Shown here in pieces: positions 53,864 to 63,854 of a stretch of DNA of 64,000 nucleotides. The stretch's first letter is position 1, and every line of letters begins with the position of its first letter. The DNA is taken from the NCBI GenBank assembly GCA_965226825.1, contig CBDDED010000003.1, positions 868,001-932,000 on the forward strand, given 5' to 3'. The stretch is from Io17-Chloro-G2 sp965226825 (GTDB lineage Bacteria; Chloroflexota; Dehalococcoidia; Lucifugimonadales; UBA3495). The position numbers and the translations under genes are program-made. The notes beneath the pieces are model-generated. The model worked only from the letters and a program-made list of their open reading frames with translations. It was not told the DNA's origin and searched no databases.

Positions 53864-54541
53864 CTACCTCCTCCGCGTTGCTGCGTACGCCACGATGCCG
53901 CCGATTACGAGGACCACCCCGGCAACCACCAGAACAATCAACCAAATCGGCGTTGCACCCTCCTCAACCGGTTCCACTGGCGGAGGTGTAGGCTCCGCTG
54001 TGGGCGTGGGCGCCACCGCGAGCGCAGCAGTGGGCCGCGGAGCGAGGGTCGACGGTGGCGTCGGCGTGGCTGTGGGGTCCGGAGTTGGCGTGGCAGTGCG
54101 CGTCGTTGCGGGCGTGGCGTCGGGGCCAACCATTATCCTGGAAGTCCCCGCCACGGATCGTTCAACTTTCTGCGCGTCATTTAGCACTCCGGAGAAAGTG
54201 TGCGACCCCTTCTGATTCGGGGCGTTAACGGTGTACGAAAAGCGGTCAATCCCAAACAGAATAAAACTAACAGTCCTGCCCTCAACCTCAACCGCATCTT
54301 CCGATAGGCTAGACCCCGAATATCTGAACCCGGCGGGAAGTGTCTCCACGACCCGGCCAAAAGGGCCGTATCCGGCAGCGGTGATTCTTACTTCCAGCCT
54401 ACCGCCCGGGACCACCGATGGCGCGGCGAAGGACCTGGTGGCCCTGGGCGTCTGTGCCGCCACCGGACTGACGAGCAACAACTCAAACACGACCAAGGCT
54501 GCCCCGGCAACCACCAACAGCGCTAACGCCTTCCCGATCAA
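53864..54541 (-). CDS. Secreted/surface protein with C-terminal membrane anchor
   Basis: This 225-residue protein has a signal peptide (MIGKALALLVVAGAALVVFE, cleaved near PVAAQ), a beta-sandwich domain (PSVVPGGRLEVRITAAGYGP) and a Thr/Pro-rich stalk (TPTPDPTATPTPP). A C-terminal span (IWLIVLVVAGVVLVIGGIVA) with a final basic RRR anchors it. No LPXTG motif is present. It resembles the DUF11/surface-layer-type proteins. It lies 51 bp downstream of the giant gene on the same strand and is probably co-expressed. Confidence 0.78.
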   Translation of the reverse strand: MIGKALALLVVAGAALVVFELLLVSPVAAQTPRATRSFAAPSVVPGGRLEVRITAAGYGPFGRVVETLPAGFRYSGSSLSEDAVEVEGRTVSFILFGIDRFSYTVNAPNQKGSHTFSGVLNDAQKVERSVAGTSRIMVGPDATPATTRTATPTPDPTATPTPPSTLAPRPTAALAVAPTPTAEPTPPPVEPVEEGATPIWLIVLVVAGVVLVIGGIVAYAATRRR

Positions 54542-54592
54542 AGTTCTTCGCTCTTCTTCATCTCGATGCTATCTGCATTCCAACCCATTGGA

Positions 54593-57500
54593 TCAACTGG
54601 AGAAATAAAGCTTGACGACCTCAAGAACCACTTCCAGGTTGGCACGGTCATTGAAGTAGTCGGCGATCGCTGCGAGAACTTCCTCCAGGTCGATCACCTC
54701 GTTGTTGTCCGCGTCGTACCTGCTGCCCAGATTCCCCAGGGCTGCGCTGGTGACGGTGATGGTCACCCTCGTCGTGGCGGTGGCGCCGAATATGTTCCTG
54801 GCGGTTACCTCCACGGTGTAGGTGTTCTTGCGCGCCCGGTAGTCCAGGGTTGTCCCGGGCGCCACTCTCAGCTGTCCCGTGGATTGGTCGATAATAAAGG
54901 AAGCGGCGTCGGGGCCGCCCAGGGAGTAGGTCAGCCCGTAGTTGGTGGCGTCCGCAGCCGAGACCGGCCGGCCGACGTTGGCACCCGCCGGGGAATTAGC
55001 GGTTAACGTGATGGTCGACCTGGCGCCGCCGGTAAACACGGGCGGCTGGCTCGGGACGACGACGCCCCCGCCTCCGCCTCCGCCGCCACCACCGCTTCTT
55101 CTCGTGGTAGTCCTTGGCGGCGCCTCGTTTACGTCGGTGACGTTGATGGTCACCCTGATGGTGTCGTCGGTACTCGAGTCAGGATTGCCCGCGGGGTCCT
55201 TACCGTCGCGGACTGACACGGTCACGACGTATGTGTCCTTCGCCTCGTAGTTGAGAGCGGCCTTGGTCTGCAATTGGCCCGACGACACGACAATCCCGAA
55301 GGACTCGCTGTCCGTACCGCCCAGAGAATAGGTCAACCGGTCGCCGTTGGGGTCCCTGGCCGCGACCGGCTCGCCCACGCTTTGCCCCGGTGCCGTGTTT
55401 TCGGGCACCAAGCGGCCTGTACTTGCGCCGTCGGTGAACCCGGGTGCCAGGTTCCGCGGTGATGGCCTTTCGTCGTCGACCACCGTCACCACGACCGTCG
55501 CCGTGACGCCGGTATAATCCGCGCCGCTCGCCGTGTGCGTCAGCGTCGCCGAATCGTTGTTCGCGTCAAGGTCCTGCCCGGCGCTCACCGTAACGGTCTG
55601 GTCGGTCTCCCAGTCGAACACGGTGAAGGACAGGAATGTGCGGTCCAGGCTTACGTCGGTCCCCGAATGCCCAGTGATCTCCACCGTAACAGTTGCCGTT
55701 GGCCGGGACGCCAGTGCAACCGTGTAGGCCGCGCTGCCGCCCTCGGTGACGGTCAGAGAGGCTGACGAGAGGTCGACACCTCTGCCGTCGTTATCGGTTA
55801 TCCGAACCACCGCTTGGGTCGTGGCGCCCTCGCTCACGCCTACCGGTAGCCTCCCGAAGCTCAACTCGACGCTCTCGCCGTCATCGTCAACGCTGTCGTC
55901 AACCGCCGTTACGGTTACGTCTTTGGACGTTTCACCGGCGTTGAAGACAACCTCTGTCGGGGCCGCGTAGTCCCCGGGGTCCGCTCCATCGCGCGGCTCG
56001 GCAATCAGGGGAATCGTCACCGTACGATGCGGATTCTTATTCAGGGCGACCCTCACTCTAACTGAGCCGCCTTCCTGCGCCGCGTAGGGGCCGGAGCCGA
56101 AGGAGGCCACCACCTGGGCCACAATCACCGCCGCCGTGAGCGCGCTCTCCGCCGACTCCGGGTTACCCTTGTTGTCGGTGAACGTCGCCTTCACCTTCAA
56201 GGCTGCGCCCACGTCGTCTGAAATCACCCTGTACATCGCCGAAGTCGCCCGCGGTATGTCCTCTTCCACCCCTCCTGAGGCCACGCTAACCCACTGGTAG
56301 CGGTAGCCGGGGCGGCTCAGCCCGTCGGCGTCCATGATCTGCGAGGTGTTCGCCGTCAGCGTTTCGCTCACCTCCGGCAAGCCGGCGATAGTGGGCGCGC
56401 CCGTCGCCTTCTCATCGTCGTCGGTCACCGTGACGGCGAGGGCAGACGTTACGCCCGTATAGCCGCCGCCGCTCGCCGTATGCGTCAGTGTCGCCGAGTC
56501 GTTGTCTGAGTCACTGTCCTGGGCCGCGCTCGCCGTCACGCTCTGCCCGATATTCCAGTCGGACGTGGTGAAGGTTAGCGACGTGCGATTCAGGCCTACG
56601 TCGGTGCCCGAGTGTCCCGCAATCGTCACCGCAACGCCTGCCGTCGGCTGGGAGGCCAGCGCGACCGTGTAGGTCGCGCTGCCGCCCTCGGTGACGCCCA
56701 GCGAGGGTGGCGAGAGTACGATCCCATTGCCGTCGTTATCGGTTATCTGCACCACCGCACGGGTCGTTGCACCCTCACCCACGCCGTCCGGCAGCATCCC
56801 GAAGGTCAACTCGACACTCTCGCCATCGTCGTCCACGCCGTCGTCAACCGCCGTTACCGTGACGTCTTTGGTGGTTTCGCCCGCGTTAAAGATGATCTGC
56901 GTTGGCGCCACCGTGTAGTCCCCGGGGCCCGCTCCCCCGGAGGGCACGGCGGTCAGGCTAATACTCACCCCGCGATGTGGGTCCTTGTCCAGGACAATCT
57001 TCACCTCGGCCACCGGACCGCCTTCCGTCGCACCATAGGCGGCTAAGCCGAAGGAAACCCTCACCTGGGCCACGGTCACTACCGCGGTGGGCGCGCTGGT
57101 CAGCGACTCCGGGTTGCCCTTGTCGTCGGTGAACGTCACTCTCACCCTGAAAGCGTCGCCCACGTCGCCTACGGTGACCGTGTAACCGGCTGACGTCGCG
57201 CTGGGGATATCCATCTCTTGGCCGCCGGAGGCCACGCGCACCCACTGGTATTCGTAGCTCACATTGTTCAGACCGTCTGCGTCGGCGATGCCGGAGGTGT
57301 TCGCCGCCAGCTCCTCCCCCACCTCGGCGATGCCGATGATGGTCGGCGCGCCTGTTGCCCTTGTGTCATCGTCGGTCACCGTGACGCTGAGGACCACCTC
57401 AACCGATGCGTACTCCGTGGCGCCGTTGGCCCGATGGGTCAGCCGCTCCGAATCGTTGAGCGCGTCTCCGTCGTCCCTGGCGGCGACGGTCACTGTTTGC

Positions 57501-60500
57501 GTCCTGTCCCAGGTGGACGGCGTGAAGGTCAGCATGGCGGTCGTTGGCGTCAGGGTCAGATCCGTGCCGGCGTGGCCTGTTATCGTCACCGTGACGTCCG
57601 CCGTAGGCTCAGAGTCCAGAGCGACCGTGTAGGTGGCGCTGCCGCCCTCGGTGACGACCAAATCTGTCTTGCCGAGCGTGACGCCCGCAGTATCGTCGTC
57701 TGTTAGCTGCACAATCGCGCTGGCCGGGCTGCCAACGCTCAACCCGTCTGGCAGCATCCCGAAAGCCATATTGACGCTCTCGCCATCGTCGTCCACGTCA
57801 TCGTCAATGGCCGTCACCGTTACGTCCTTGGACACATCCCCGGCATTGAAGACAATCTCCTCCGGCGCCGCGTAGTCGGCGGCAACCGCGCCCCCGCCCG
57901 GCGTCTTCATCAGCGGAATCTTCAGCGTGCGATGCGGGTCCTTGTCCAGAACAACCGTAACAGTGGCCGCGGCGCCGCCCTCCCTAGCGACATAGACGGT
58001 CCCGCTGAACCTGACAGTGACCTGGGCTAGAATTACCGCAGTTGTGGCGTCGCTGGGCAGCGTCTCCGCGTTGTTACGGTCATCGGTGAACGACACCCGC
58101 ACTTTGAGTTGGCTGTCCACGTCGCCCGCTTGCGCCGTGTAGGTTGACGACCTTGCGCCGGAGATGTCCGTCTCCGCGCCGCCGGATGCCACGCGCACCC
58201 ACCGGTAGGCGTAGCCGGGGCTTGTCAGGCCGTCTGCATCGTCGATGCCGGACGTGTTCGCCGTCAGCACTTCCCCCACCTCGGCTGCGCCGGTAATGAA
58301 CGGCGCGCCCGCTGGCTCGGAGTTGGTCGATCTTAGAGTGAACGTGAGGGTAGCGATGCTCTCCGTGGAAAACTTGCCGGTGCCGCCAATGCTCGTGATG
58401 ACTCCCTGTGGCGACGTCGCAGGATTCGAGAGCGAGAACTCGTCCCCGTTCTCGGTCCCGGCATCCCACGGGTACAACTTCACCTCGTGTGAAGGCAGCC
58501 AATTGCCGCTCGCGTCGAGCAGGGACAGCCCGGAGACGCCGACGAACCAGTCCGGACTCGGTGCAATCATAGTAACCAGCGTGACCCGCGGGTAGTCAGT
58601 GGTCGCCACCACGTCGTTCAGGGTCACTTGAGCCTGTCGACCGATGTTGCCGGAGCGGCTCAGCACGCTTAGGGCGGTCGGCGTGCTGGCGTTGACCGCG
58701 GCATTGACTTCGCTCTGAAGCCCCGACGTCTCACCGGTCTCCGCCATGGACTCGACCCCGGAGCTGGCCACCTCGCCACTCTTCAGAAAAGTCGCTCCAG
58801 CGTTGTGGACCGCGCCGATTATCGGTGAGAAGTGGGCGCCGCCGGGAAGGCCGCCCGGCGTGACGTCGGTGGTCCACTGCCCTTGGAAAGTTACGGCGTA
58901 AAGAGCTGTCGATAGGACCCCGGCTCCCACCGTATCATTTGGGAGTGGGGTCAGCGACCTGTCTTCACTGGCCCGGCTGACGGTGACGGTGTAGGTCTCG
59001 GTGGTGATGTTGTCACTGGCCGTCACCCTGACCCTGACGACGTTTTCGCCCACCGACAGGACTACCTGGAATCCTGGGGCGTTGTCGCCGTCAGTCAGGG
59101 GTTGGTTGCTCTCGTCGAGGAACTCGACCGTGGAGTCGTCTCTCCTCGGTGTGGCGGCGATGGTGATCTGTGTGCCCAAGTACCCGGTTGAGGCCTTGTA
59201 TGAAGTGGTCCGGGCGGCGAATGATGGATACAGCTTGGCGCCGGTCAGTGTCAGGGAGCTGAGTTCGGCTGCGTCTGCGGAAAGCGCCGTCGTCCCGGCC
59301 TTCCAGGTCGACCAAGGGCTCGCGCCCGCCGCGTTCACCGCCCGTAACTGCACGCTGTACTGGGTGCCGACCTCCAGACCTGTGATCGTGGCCGTCAAGT
59401 CGCCGTCTCCGGAGGTCCACACAGCTCTCTTGACGGTAGTAGCAATGTAAGACACCGACAAGTCGCTGGTCTTGATGTAGCGGAGGTCGTATGAACTGAT
59501 ATCGGACCCGCCGTCGCTTCCGGGCTCGCTCCACTCGACCGTAATCGACCTTGAGCCTGGGGTTATTGGGTCGACGGTCGGGCCGCCCGGCTTGGTACTG
59601 GGTGTCCCAACAGTCGTGCCGGACCAGCTACCATCACCGGCGTCATTGACGGCTCGAACCTGCACGTCGTAACTTTCTCCGTTCTCTAGTTTCGTTATAA
59701 AGGACTCCAGAACCGGGTACACGTTGACTTGCCTGACTGGCCAGTTATCGTCAGCCTTGTCCATAGCGTCGCTTTTGATGTAGCGAATTTCGTAACCCCT
59801 TATTGGGGCTCCGCCATTGGAAGGCCGTTCCCACCGTACGTGAATGGTGTGGCCTCCGGGAGCAGACATGAAACTGTCAACGATGTTTATCCCGCTCGGC
59901 GCTGAGGGAGTGGTGCGGGGTTTTTCTGAATAGGCGCTCGACCAAGGCTGTTGGTCGCTGCCTGTGACGGCCCGGATCTGCAAATCGTATGAAACCCCGT
60001 TCGATAACGAGCCAAGGGAATACTCCAGGGTCCCCGCGGTCCATATGGACGCGACTTCGGACCAGCTGGCGTCGGCCTTATCCTGGGCATCGCTGCGGAT
60101 GTAACGCAGGTTGTAGGAAGTCACTGTTCCCAGTTCTGAGCTGGTTGGCGCGCTCCAGGAGATGCTGAGCGAACCGTTTCCGGGCGGCAACGATGTGATG
60201 AACGGAGCCTTATCGGTAGACGCCGCGGCAGATTCGACCGCGGACCAACGACCGTCGCCATCGTTGTTAACCGCTCTTACCTGGACGTCGTACTGCGTAT
60301 CGACGAGCAGTCCGTCTATCTTGTGTTCAAGTGCGCCGCCGCCGGATGATTCCCAGACATCTTCCGTGACGGTCCATTCGTCGTCACTCTTGTCCGTTGC
60401 GTCGCTTTGGATGTAACGCAAGTCGTAGGCGGAGATTGAGGATTTCCCAACATTGGGCGGTGCAATCCACGCGGCGGTAAGTGCCCCAATACCCGGCGCT

Positions 60501-63500
60501 ACCTTGTCAATTGTCGGCGCGGCCGGGGTGTTTCTATGCCCGTAGATGGTGAGACGCCACGACCGCAGAGTTCCCGGGTTTGATCCAGACCTTCTTCGAG
60601 GTATCCGGTCTGTAATTCGCAGAATCCACTCTCCCTCCGGATTCTCCCCTAGGTGTCTTGCAGAACCGAATCGGAAGCTCCCATTGAGGGAACACGAATA
60701 GCTACGTCTATCACAAAGGGAGACATAGTGACCTGCATTGGACTGAGATATCACCGAGACTGCGCCCGATGGCGACTCCAGAGTCACTTCCAATTCCCGA
60801 AAATTATTGATTTGGAAATCGGCCTCAATTTCGACGAACTCCACGAACTCCACCCCATCACCGACGGTGATGGTGCGGGAGACAGTTGTCTCATCGTCAG
60901 GAATCGTCACCTGGGCGTTGTCGTATGCGGTTGAATCACTGGCAAGTGATGGGACGTTGACCCAAGTCTTAGCCATGGTCACGGCGGAGCTGGCGTTCAC
61001 CACCCCGAAACCGTACTCATGGTTGAACCAGTAGCGCTCGGTGGCTGAGCGGTACTTAAGGGCTCCTTGCGCCCAGCCTGTATTGCTCGAGTCGTTCTTC
61101 CTGGCCGAAGCGGCCAGGACCAGCTTGACGTCCCGCCACGTTAGGCTGGTGTTGGCGGCGCGCACCAGGGCAGCCACACCTGATACCGCAGGGGCGGCGG
61201 CGGAGGTGCCGCTGAAGTCATCGACATAGGTGCTGTAGTTTTCCGTCGTGACGATCTCGGGGTGATTCTGGGTACGGTCGCTCGAGGGAGCGCAGACCCA
61301 GAGGTTAGCGCCTTTGTTTGAGTACACCGACCTCTGCCCCAGGTTGTTCGTGGCGCAAACAGTCGTCACGTGAAAGTGATTCCGGAATTCGTCGAGGTTT
61401 GCGTTTCCTTCCAGATCAGCATCATTGCCTGCCGCGAAAACGTAGAGGACTCCCTTGCCTCCGTAGCCCTCCGTGACGCCGGTCTTCACCGCCGCTTCCC
61501 AGTGCTGGGGCGCCATTGCCAGTTCGGGGCCCACCGCCCCACTCCAACTGTTATTGGAGACGGCGGCCACGTCAATATTGCGAGTCATGGCGTCAGCCTC
61601 GTCAACGACTCTGGTGCCGGGCGCTTCCGAGCGAATCAGAGAGGAGTGTCCGATAACGGTTACATCGGGCGCCACTCCTCTGCCACCGACATCGTTGTCC
61701 CGAGCCGCTATAATTCCCGCCACCTTCGTGCCGTGGGAGGCGGCGGACGGGAGCGGCACACCTACGTATATTTGGCTCCTTGTCTCGTCTGTGTTCAGAT
61801 CGTCATGCTTGTGATCCAACTGCTGATCCACGACTACGACGTATTTACCCGCTCCCGTATTGCCGCCAGACCACACGTCCGCAACATTTATGTCTTCGCC
61901 CGATGTGCCTCCCAGTTGGCCGGTGTTCTTCAAATTCCATTGACACCCGAATAAAGGGTCACTGAAGGTGGCATCGAGCCCCGAGCATTTGTTGAGAAGG
62001 TCCTCGAGCTGCAAATCGTTGATCATCAAGATCGAATACGGCCCGGTGTCGGCTCCGCCGAATCGTGTCACCTTGATGAAGTAGGTTCCGGCTTCCAAGG
62101 TGGCGCGGACTGTGAATCCATGTACGCCGTAGAACGATTCGTCATAAAAGTTCGCCTGTATCGGGTTGCCGGAGCTGTTCAGCAACGACCCGTCGATGTC
62201 CACGGTCTGACTGACGCCACGTACAAGAATGGACATTTCTTCGTCGGCAACGATGCGGAAATAGTCAGCGTCTGTTTCGGGATCGATTCTTCCACCCTCC
62301 GCACGGTGCAGGGACAATGGCGTGGCATCAGCGATCGTATCGCCTGGCTCGGCTATGGTGTTCACATGCAGTGTGTACGGCCCGGGGTCACCATGCCGAG
62401 GCCCGGTGACCTTGATGAAGTACGTTCCCGCTGCCAAATTGCTTCGCACAACGGCGTGGGAGTCTAGGGGCGGGAGATAACCGTAATCATTTCGGACAAT
62501 CCGGACCCCATCGTTGTCGACCAACTCAAGAACCGAAGTGGGAATGGCCCCGGAAGTCCGGATCAAGATGTCGCTATCTTCCGACAAAGCAAGTCTGAAG
62601 AAATCGGTATCGACATCGACGTCCTCGTCCACCAAGGCAAGCGTTGAGCTATCAGGGTCGATGTTGATGGCGTTGGACCGTGAACTGGTGTCACCTATGG
62701 CCCTCACGTCAAGGATGTACTCCCCCGTAGCCTCCTCACTACTGGAAACCTTGATGTAGTAGGTCCCGGCCCCCGCGGCTCTCCAAATGACGAAGTTCCT
62801 CGGTTCCTGCGGAAGATCACCGTCGTCGTTACTGTCCAGCTGACCCCCTCTGCTGTCCAGCAACTCTCCAACGGTATCGAGGTCGCCGGAGGTCCTGATC
62901 AGAATGGTAGTGGCTTTGCTCAACACCAGCTTGAAGTAGTCGTCATCGTTGCCCGGGTCGATGGCGCCCCCCAACGGAGTCCCGAGCGTCAGGTTTGTGG
63001 CTGCGGCGGTCGTATCGCCGTGCTCGGCGGGCGTGCCGGTGGACGTAGCTGACCAGGCTCCGTCTGGGTCTGCCGCGGCGCGCACCTGCACGTCATAGCC
63101 AGTGCCGTTGGTAAGTCCAGCCAGCACCCCGTACAGGCTTCCAGATGTCCAGAACTTCTCCACGACCGTCCAGTTGGCGTCCACTGTCTCGTCTTCGCTG
63201 GTCTCGATGTGGCGCAGGTCGTAGGCATCAATTGCCGTTGTCGCGGCGACGGCAGGCTCGGCCCAGACGACGGTCAGCCCTCCGTCACCTGTGACGACTG
63301 ATGTGATCGCAGGGCCAGGAATCTGGGGTGTGCCGGTGGAGGTCCCCGACCACGCGCCGTCAGTTGTGGTAACCGTGCGCATCTGCACGTCGTATCCAAC
63401 GCCGTTGTCGAGGCCACTGAGCCCGTACTCGAGGTCGCCGGAGCCGGCCCAAACGTCCTCGACTTTGGTCCAGTTGCTGTCCACCGTTTCATCCGCGCTG

Positions 63501-63826
63501 GTCTCGATATGGCGCAGGTCGTAGGCGGTAATTCCCGTCACGCCCGTGGGCGCAGTCCATTCAATGGAGAGCTTGCCGTCGCCCGGAGTGACCGAGTTGA
63601 TGGTGGGAGGGGCAACTTGCACCTGGGCCAGGATGCCACCCGGCCCCAATGCGAGGCAGAGGCTGACAAAGATTGCGATCAGTGGTAGCCACGTCACCAG
63701 AAAGCGGCCACCGTGCGCGCGGTCACGAGGTGAGCGAGTGGACGCTACTATGGCATTTTGTACGCCGGGAGTAGCGACTATGGCCTCCGGGACCGGATGC
63801 GTGTTCAGGAAGTATGGAAGTGTCAA
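54593..63826 (-). CDS. Giant secreted multidomain protein: S8 protease, fn3, PPC, Spondin_N, Calx-beta, cadherin
   Basis: This 3,077-residue protein has a hydrophobic signal region at about 43-66. In order it shows two fn3 domains (to about 270) and three PPC-like domains (about 275-620). The subtilisin S8 domain (about 655-920) has the Asp in VVVVDQQLDHKHDDL, His in SHGTKVAGIIAARD and Ser in FSGTSAAAPAVSGVAAL. Then come a P domain (about 975-1095), five fn3 domains, a cadherin-like sandwich and a Spondin_N domain (about 1640-1830, APSPDWFVGV). Three Ig-like/Calx-beta super-repeats of about 315 residues follow, then cadherin-like domains around a poly-Gly linker. The end is an EF-hand/dockerin-like DADNNEVIDLEEVLAAI. 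It is probably a surface adhesin or protease. Confidence 0.85.
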   Translation of the reverse strand: MTLPYFLNTHPVPEAIVATPGVQNAIVASTRSPRDRAHGGRFLVTWLPLIAIFVSLCLALGPGGILAQVQVAPPTINSVTPGDGKLSIEWTAPTGVTGITAYDLRHIETSADETVDSNWTKVEDVWAGSGDLEYGLSGLDNGVGYDVQMRTVTTTDGAWSGTSTGTPQIPGPAITSVVTGDGGLTVVWAEPAVAATTAIDAYDLRHIETSEDETVDANWTVVEKFWTSGSLYGVLAGLTNGTGYDVQVRAAADPDGAWSATSTGTPAEHGDTTAAATNLTLGTPLGGAIDPGNDDDYFKLVLSKATTILIRTSGDLDTVGELLDSRGGQLDSNDDGDLPQEPRNFVIWRAAGAGTYYIKVSSSEEATGEYILDVRAIGDTSSRSNAINIDPDSSTLALVDEDVDVDTDFFRLALSEDSDILIRTSGAIPTSVLELVDNDGVRIVRNDYGYLPPLDSHAVVRSNLAAGTYFIKVTGPRHGDPGPYTLHVNTIAEPGDTIADATPLSLHRAEGGRIDPETDADYFRIVADEEMSILVRGVSQTVDIDGSLLNSSGNPIQANFYDESFYGVHGFTVRATLEAGTYFIKVTRFGGADTGPYSILMINDLQLEDLLNKCSGLDATFSDPLFGCQWNLKNTGQLGGTSGEDINVADVWSGGNTGAGKYVVVVDQQLDHKHDDLNTDETRSQIYVGVPLPSAASHGTKVAGIIAARDNDVGGRGVAPDVTVIGHSSLIRSEAPGTRVVDEADAMTRNIDVAAVSNNSWSGAVGPELAMAPQHWEAAVKTGVTEGYGGKGVLYVFAAGNDADLEGNANLDEFRNHFHVTTVCATNNLGQRSVYSNKGANLWVCAPSSDRTQNHPEIVTTENYSTYVDDFSGTSAAAPAVSGVAALVRAANTSLTWRDVKLVLAASARKNDSSNTGWAQGALKYRSATERYWFNHEYGFGVVNASSAVTMAKTWVNVPSLASDSTAYDNAQVTIPDDETTVSRTITVGDGVEFVEFVEIEADFQINNFRELEVTLESPSGAVSVISQSNAGHYVSLCDRRSYSCSLNGSFRFGSARHLGENPEGEWILRITDRIPRRRSGSNPGTLRSWRLTIYGHRNTPAAPTIDKVAPGIGALTAAWIAPPNVGKSSISAYDLRYIQSDATDKSDDEWTVTEDVWESSGGGALEHKIDGLLVDTQYDVQVRAVNNDGDGRWSAVESAAASTDKAPFITSLPPGNGSLSISWSAPTSSELGTVTSYNLRYIRSDAQDKADASWSEVASIWTAGTLEYSLGSLSNGVSYDLQIRAVTGSDQQPWSSAYSEKPRTTPSAPSGINIVDSFMSAPGGHTIHVRWERPSNGGAPIRGYEIRYIKSDAMDKADDNWPVRQVNVYPVLESFITKLENGESYDVQVRAVNDAGDGSWSGTTVGTPSTKPGGPTVDPITPGSRSITVEWSEPGSDGGSDISSYDLRYIKTSDLSVSYIATTVKRAVWTSGDGDLTATITGLEVGTQYSVQLRAVNAAGASPWSTWKAGTTALSADAAELSSLTLTGAKLYPSFAARTTSYKASTGYLGTQITIAATPRRDDSTVEFLDESNQPLTDGDNAPGFQVVLSVGENVVRVRVTASDNITTETYTVTVSRASEDRSLTPLPNDTVGAGVLSTALYAVTFQGQWTTDVTPGGLPGGAHFSPIIGAVHNAGATFLKSGEVASSGVESMAETGETSGLQSEVNAAVNASTPTALSVLSRSGNIGRQAQVTLNDVVATTDYPRVTLVTMIAPSPDWFVGVSGLSLLDASGNWLPSHEVKLYPWDAGTENGDEFSLSNPATSPQGVITSIGGTGKFSTESIATLTFTLRSTNSEPAGAPFITGAAEVGEVLTANTSGIDDADGLTSPGYAYRWVRVASGGAETDISGARSSTYTAQAGDVDSQLKVRVSFTDDRNNAETLPSDATTAVILAQVTVRFSGTVYVAREGGAAATVTVVLDKDPHRTLKIPLMKTPGGGAVAADYAAPEEIVFNAGDVSKDVTVTAIDDDVDDDGESVNMAFGMLPDGLSVGSPASAIVQLTDDDTAGVTLGKTDLVVTEGGSATYTVALDSEPTADVTVTITGHAGTDLTLTPTTAMLTFTPSTWDRTQTVTVAARDDGDALNDSERLTHRANGATEYASVEVVLSVTVTDDDTRATGAPTIIGIAEVGEELAANTSGIADADGLNNVSYEYQWVRVASGGQEMDIPSATSAGYTVTVGDVGDAFRVRVTFTDDKGNPESLTSAPTAVVTVAQVRVSFGLAAYGATEGGPVAEVKIVLDKDPHRGVSISLTAVPSGGAGPGDYTVAPTQIIFNAGETTKDVTVTAVDDGVDDDGESVELTFGMLPDGVGEGATTRAVVQITDNDGNGIVLSPPSLGVTEGGSATYTVALASQPTAGVAVTIAGHSGTDVGLNRTSLTFTTSDWNIGQSVTASAAQDSDSDNDSATLTHTASGGGYTGVTSALAVTVTDDDEKATGAPTIAGLPEVSETLTANTSQIMDADGLSRPGYRYQWVSVASGGVEEDIPRATSAMYRVISDDVGAALKVKATFTDNKGNPESAESALTAAVIVAQVVASFGSGPYAAQEGGSVRVRVALNKNPHRTVTIPLIAEPRDGADPGDYAAPTEVVFNAGETSKDVTVTAVDDSVDDDGESVELSFGRLPVGVSEGATTQAVVRITDNDGRGVDLSSASLTVTEGGSAAYTVALASRPTATVTVEITGHSGTDVSLDRTFLSFTVFDWETDQTVTVSAGQDLDANNDSATLTHTASGADYTGVTATVVVTVVDDERPSPRNLAPGFTDGASTGRLVPENTAPGQSVGEPVAARDPNGDRLTYSLGGTDSESFGIVVSSGQLQTKAALNYEAKDTYVVTVSVRDGKDPAGNPDSSTDDTIRVTINVTDVNEAPPRTTTRRSGGGGGGGGGGVVVPSQPPVFTGGARSTITLTANSPAGANVGRPVSAADATNYGLTYSLGGPDAASFIIDQSTGQLRVAPGTTLDYRARKNTYTVEVTARNIFGATATTRVTITVTSAALGNLGSRYDADNNEVIDLEEVLAAIADYFNDRANLEVVLEVVKLYFSS

Positions 63827-63854
63827 GTGCCATCTCCCTTCATGATGTGCCGGG

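Noticed and set aside
55000..63800. Many long plus-strand open frames opposite the giant gene
   Set aside because: They are mirror frames of GC-rich repetitive coding sequence and show no family motifs.
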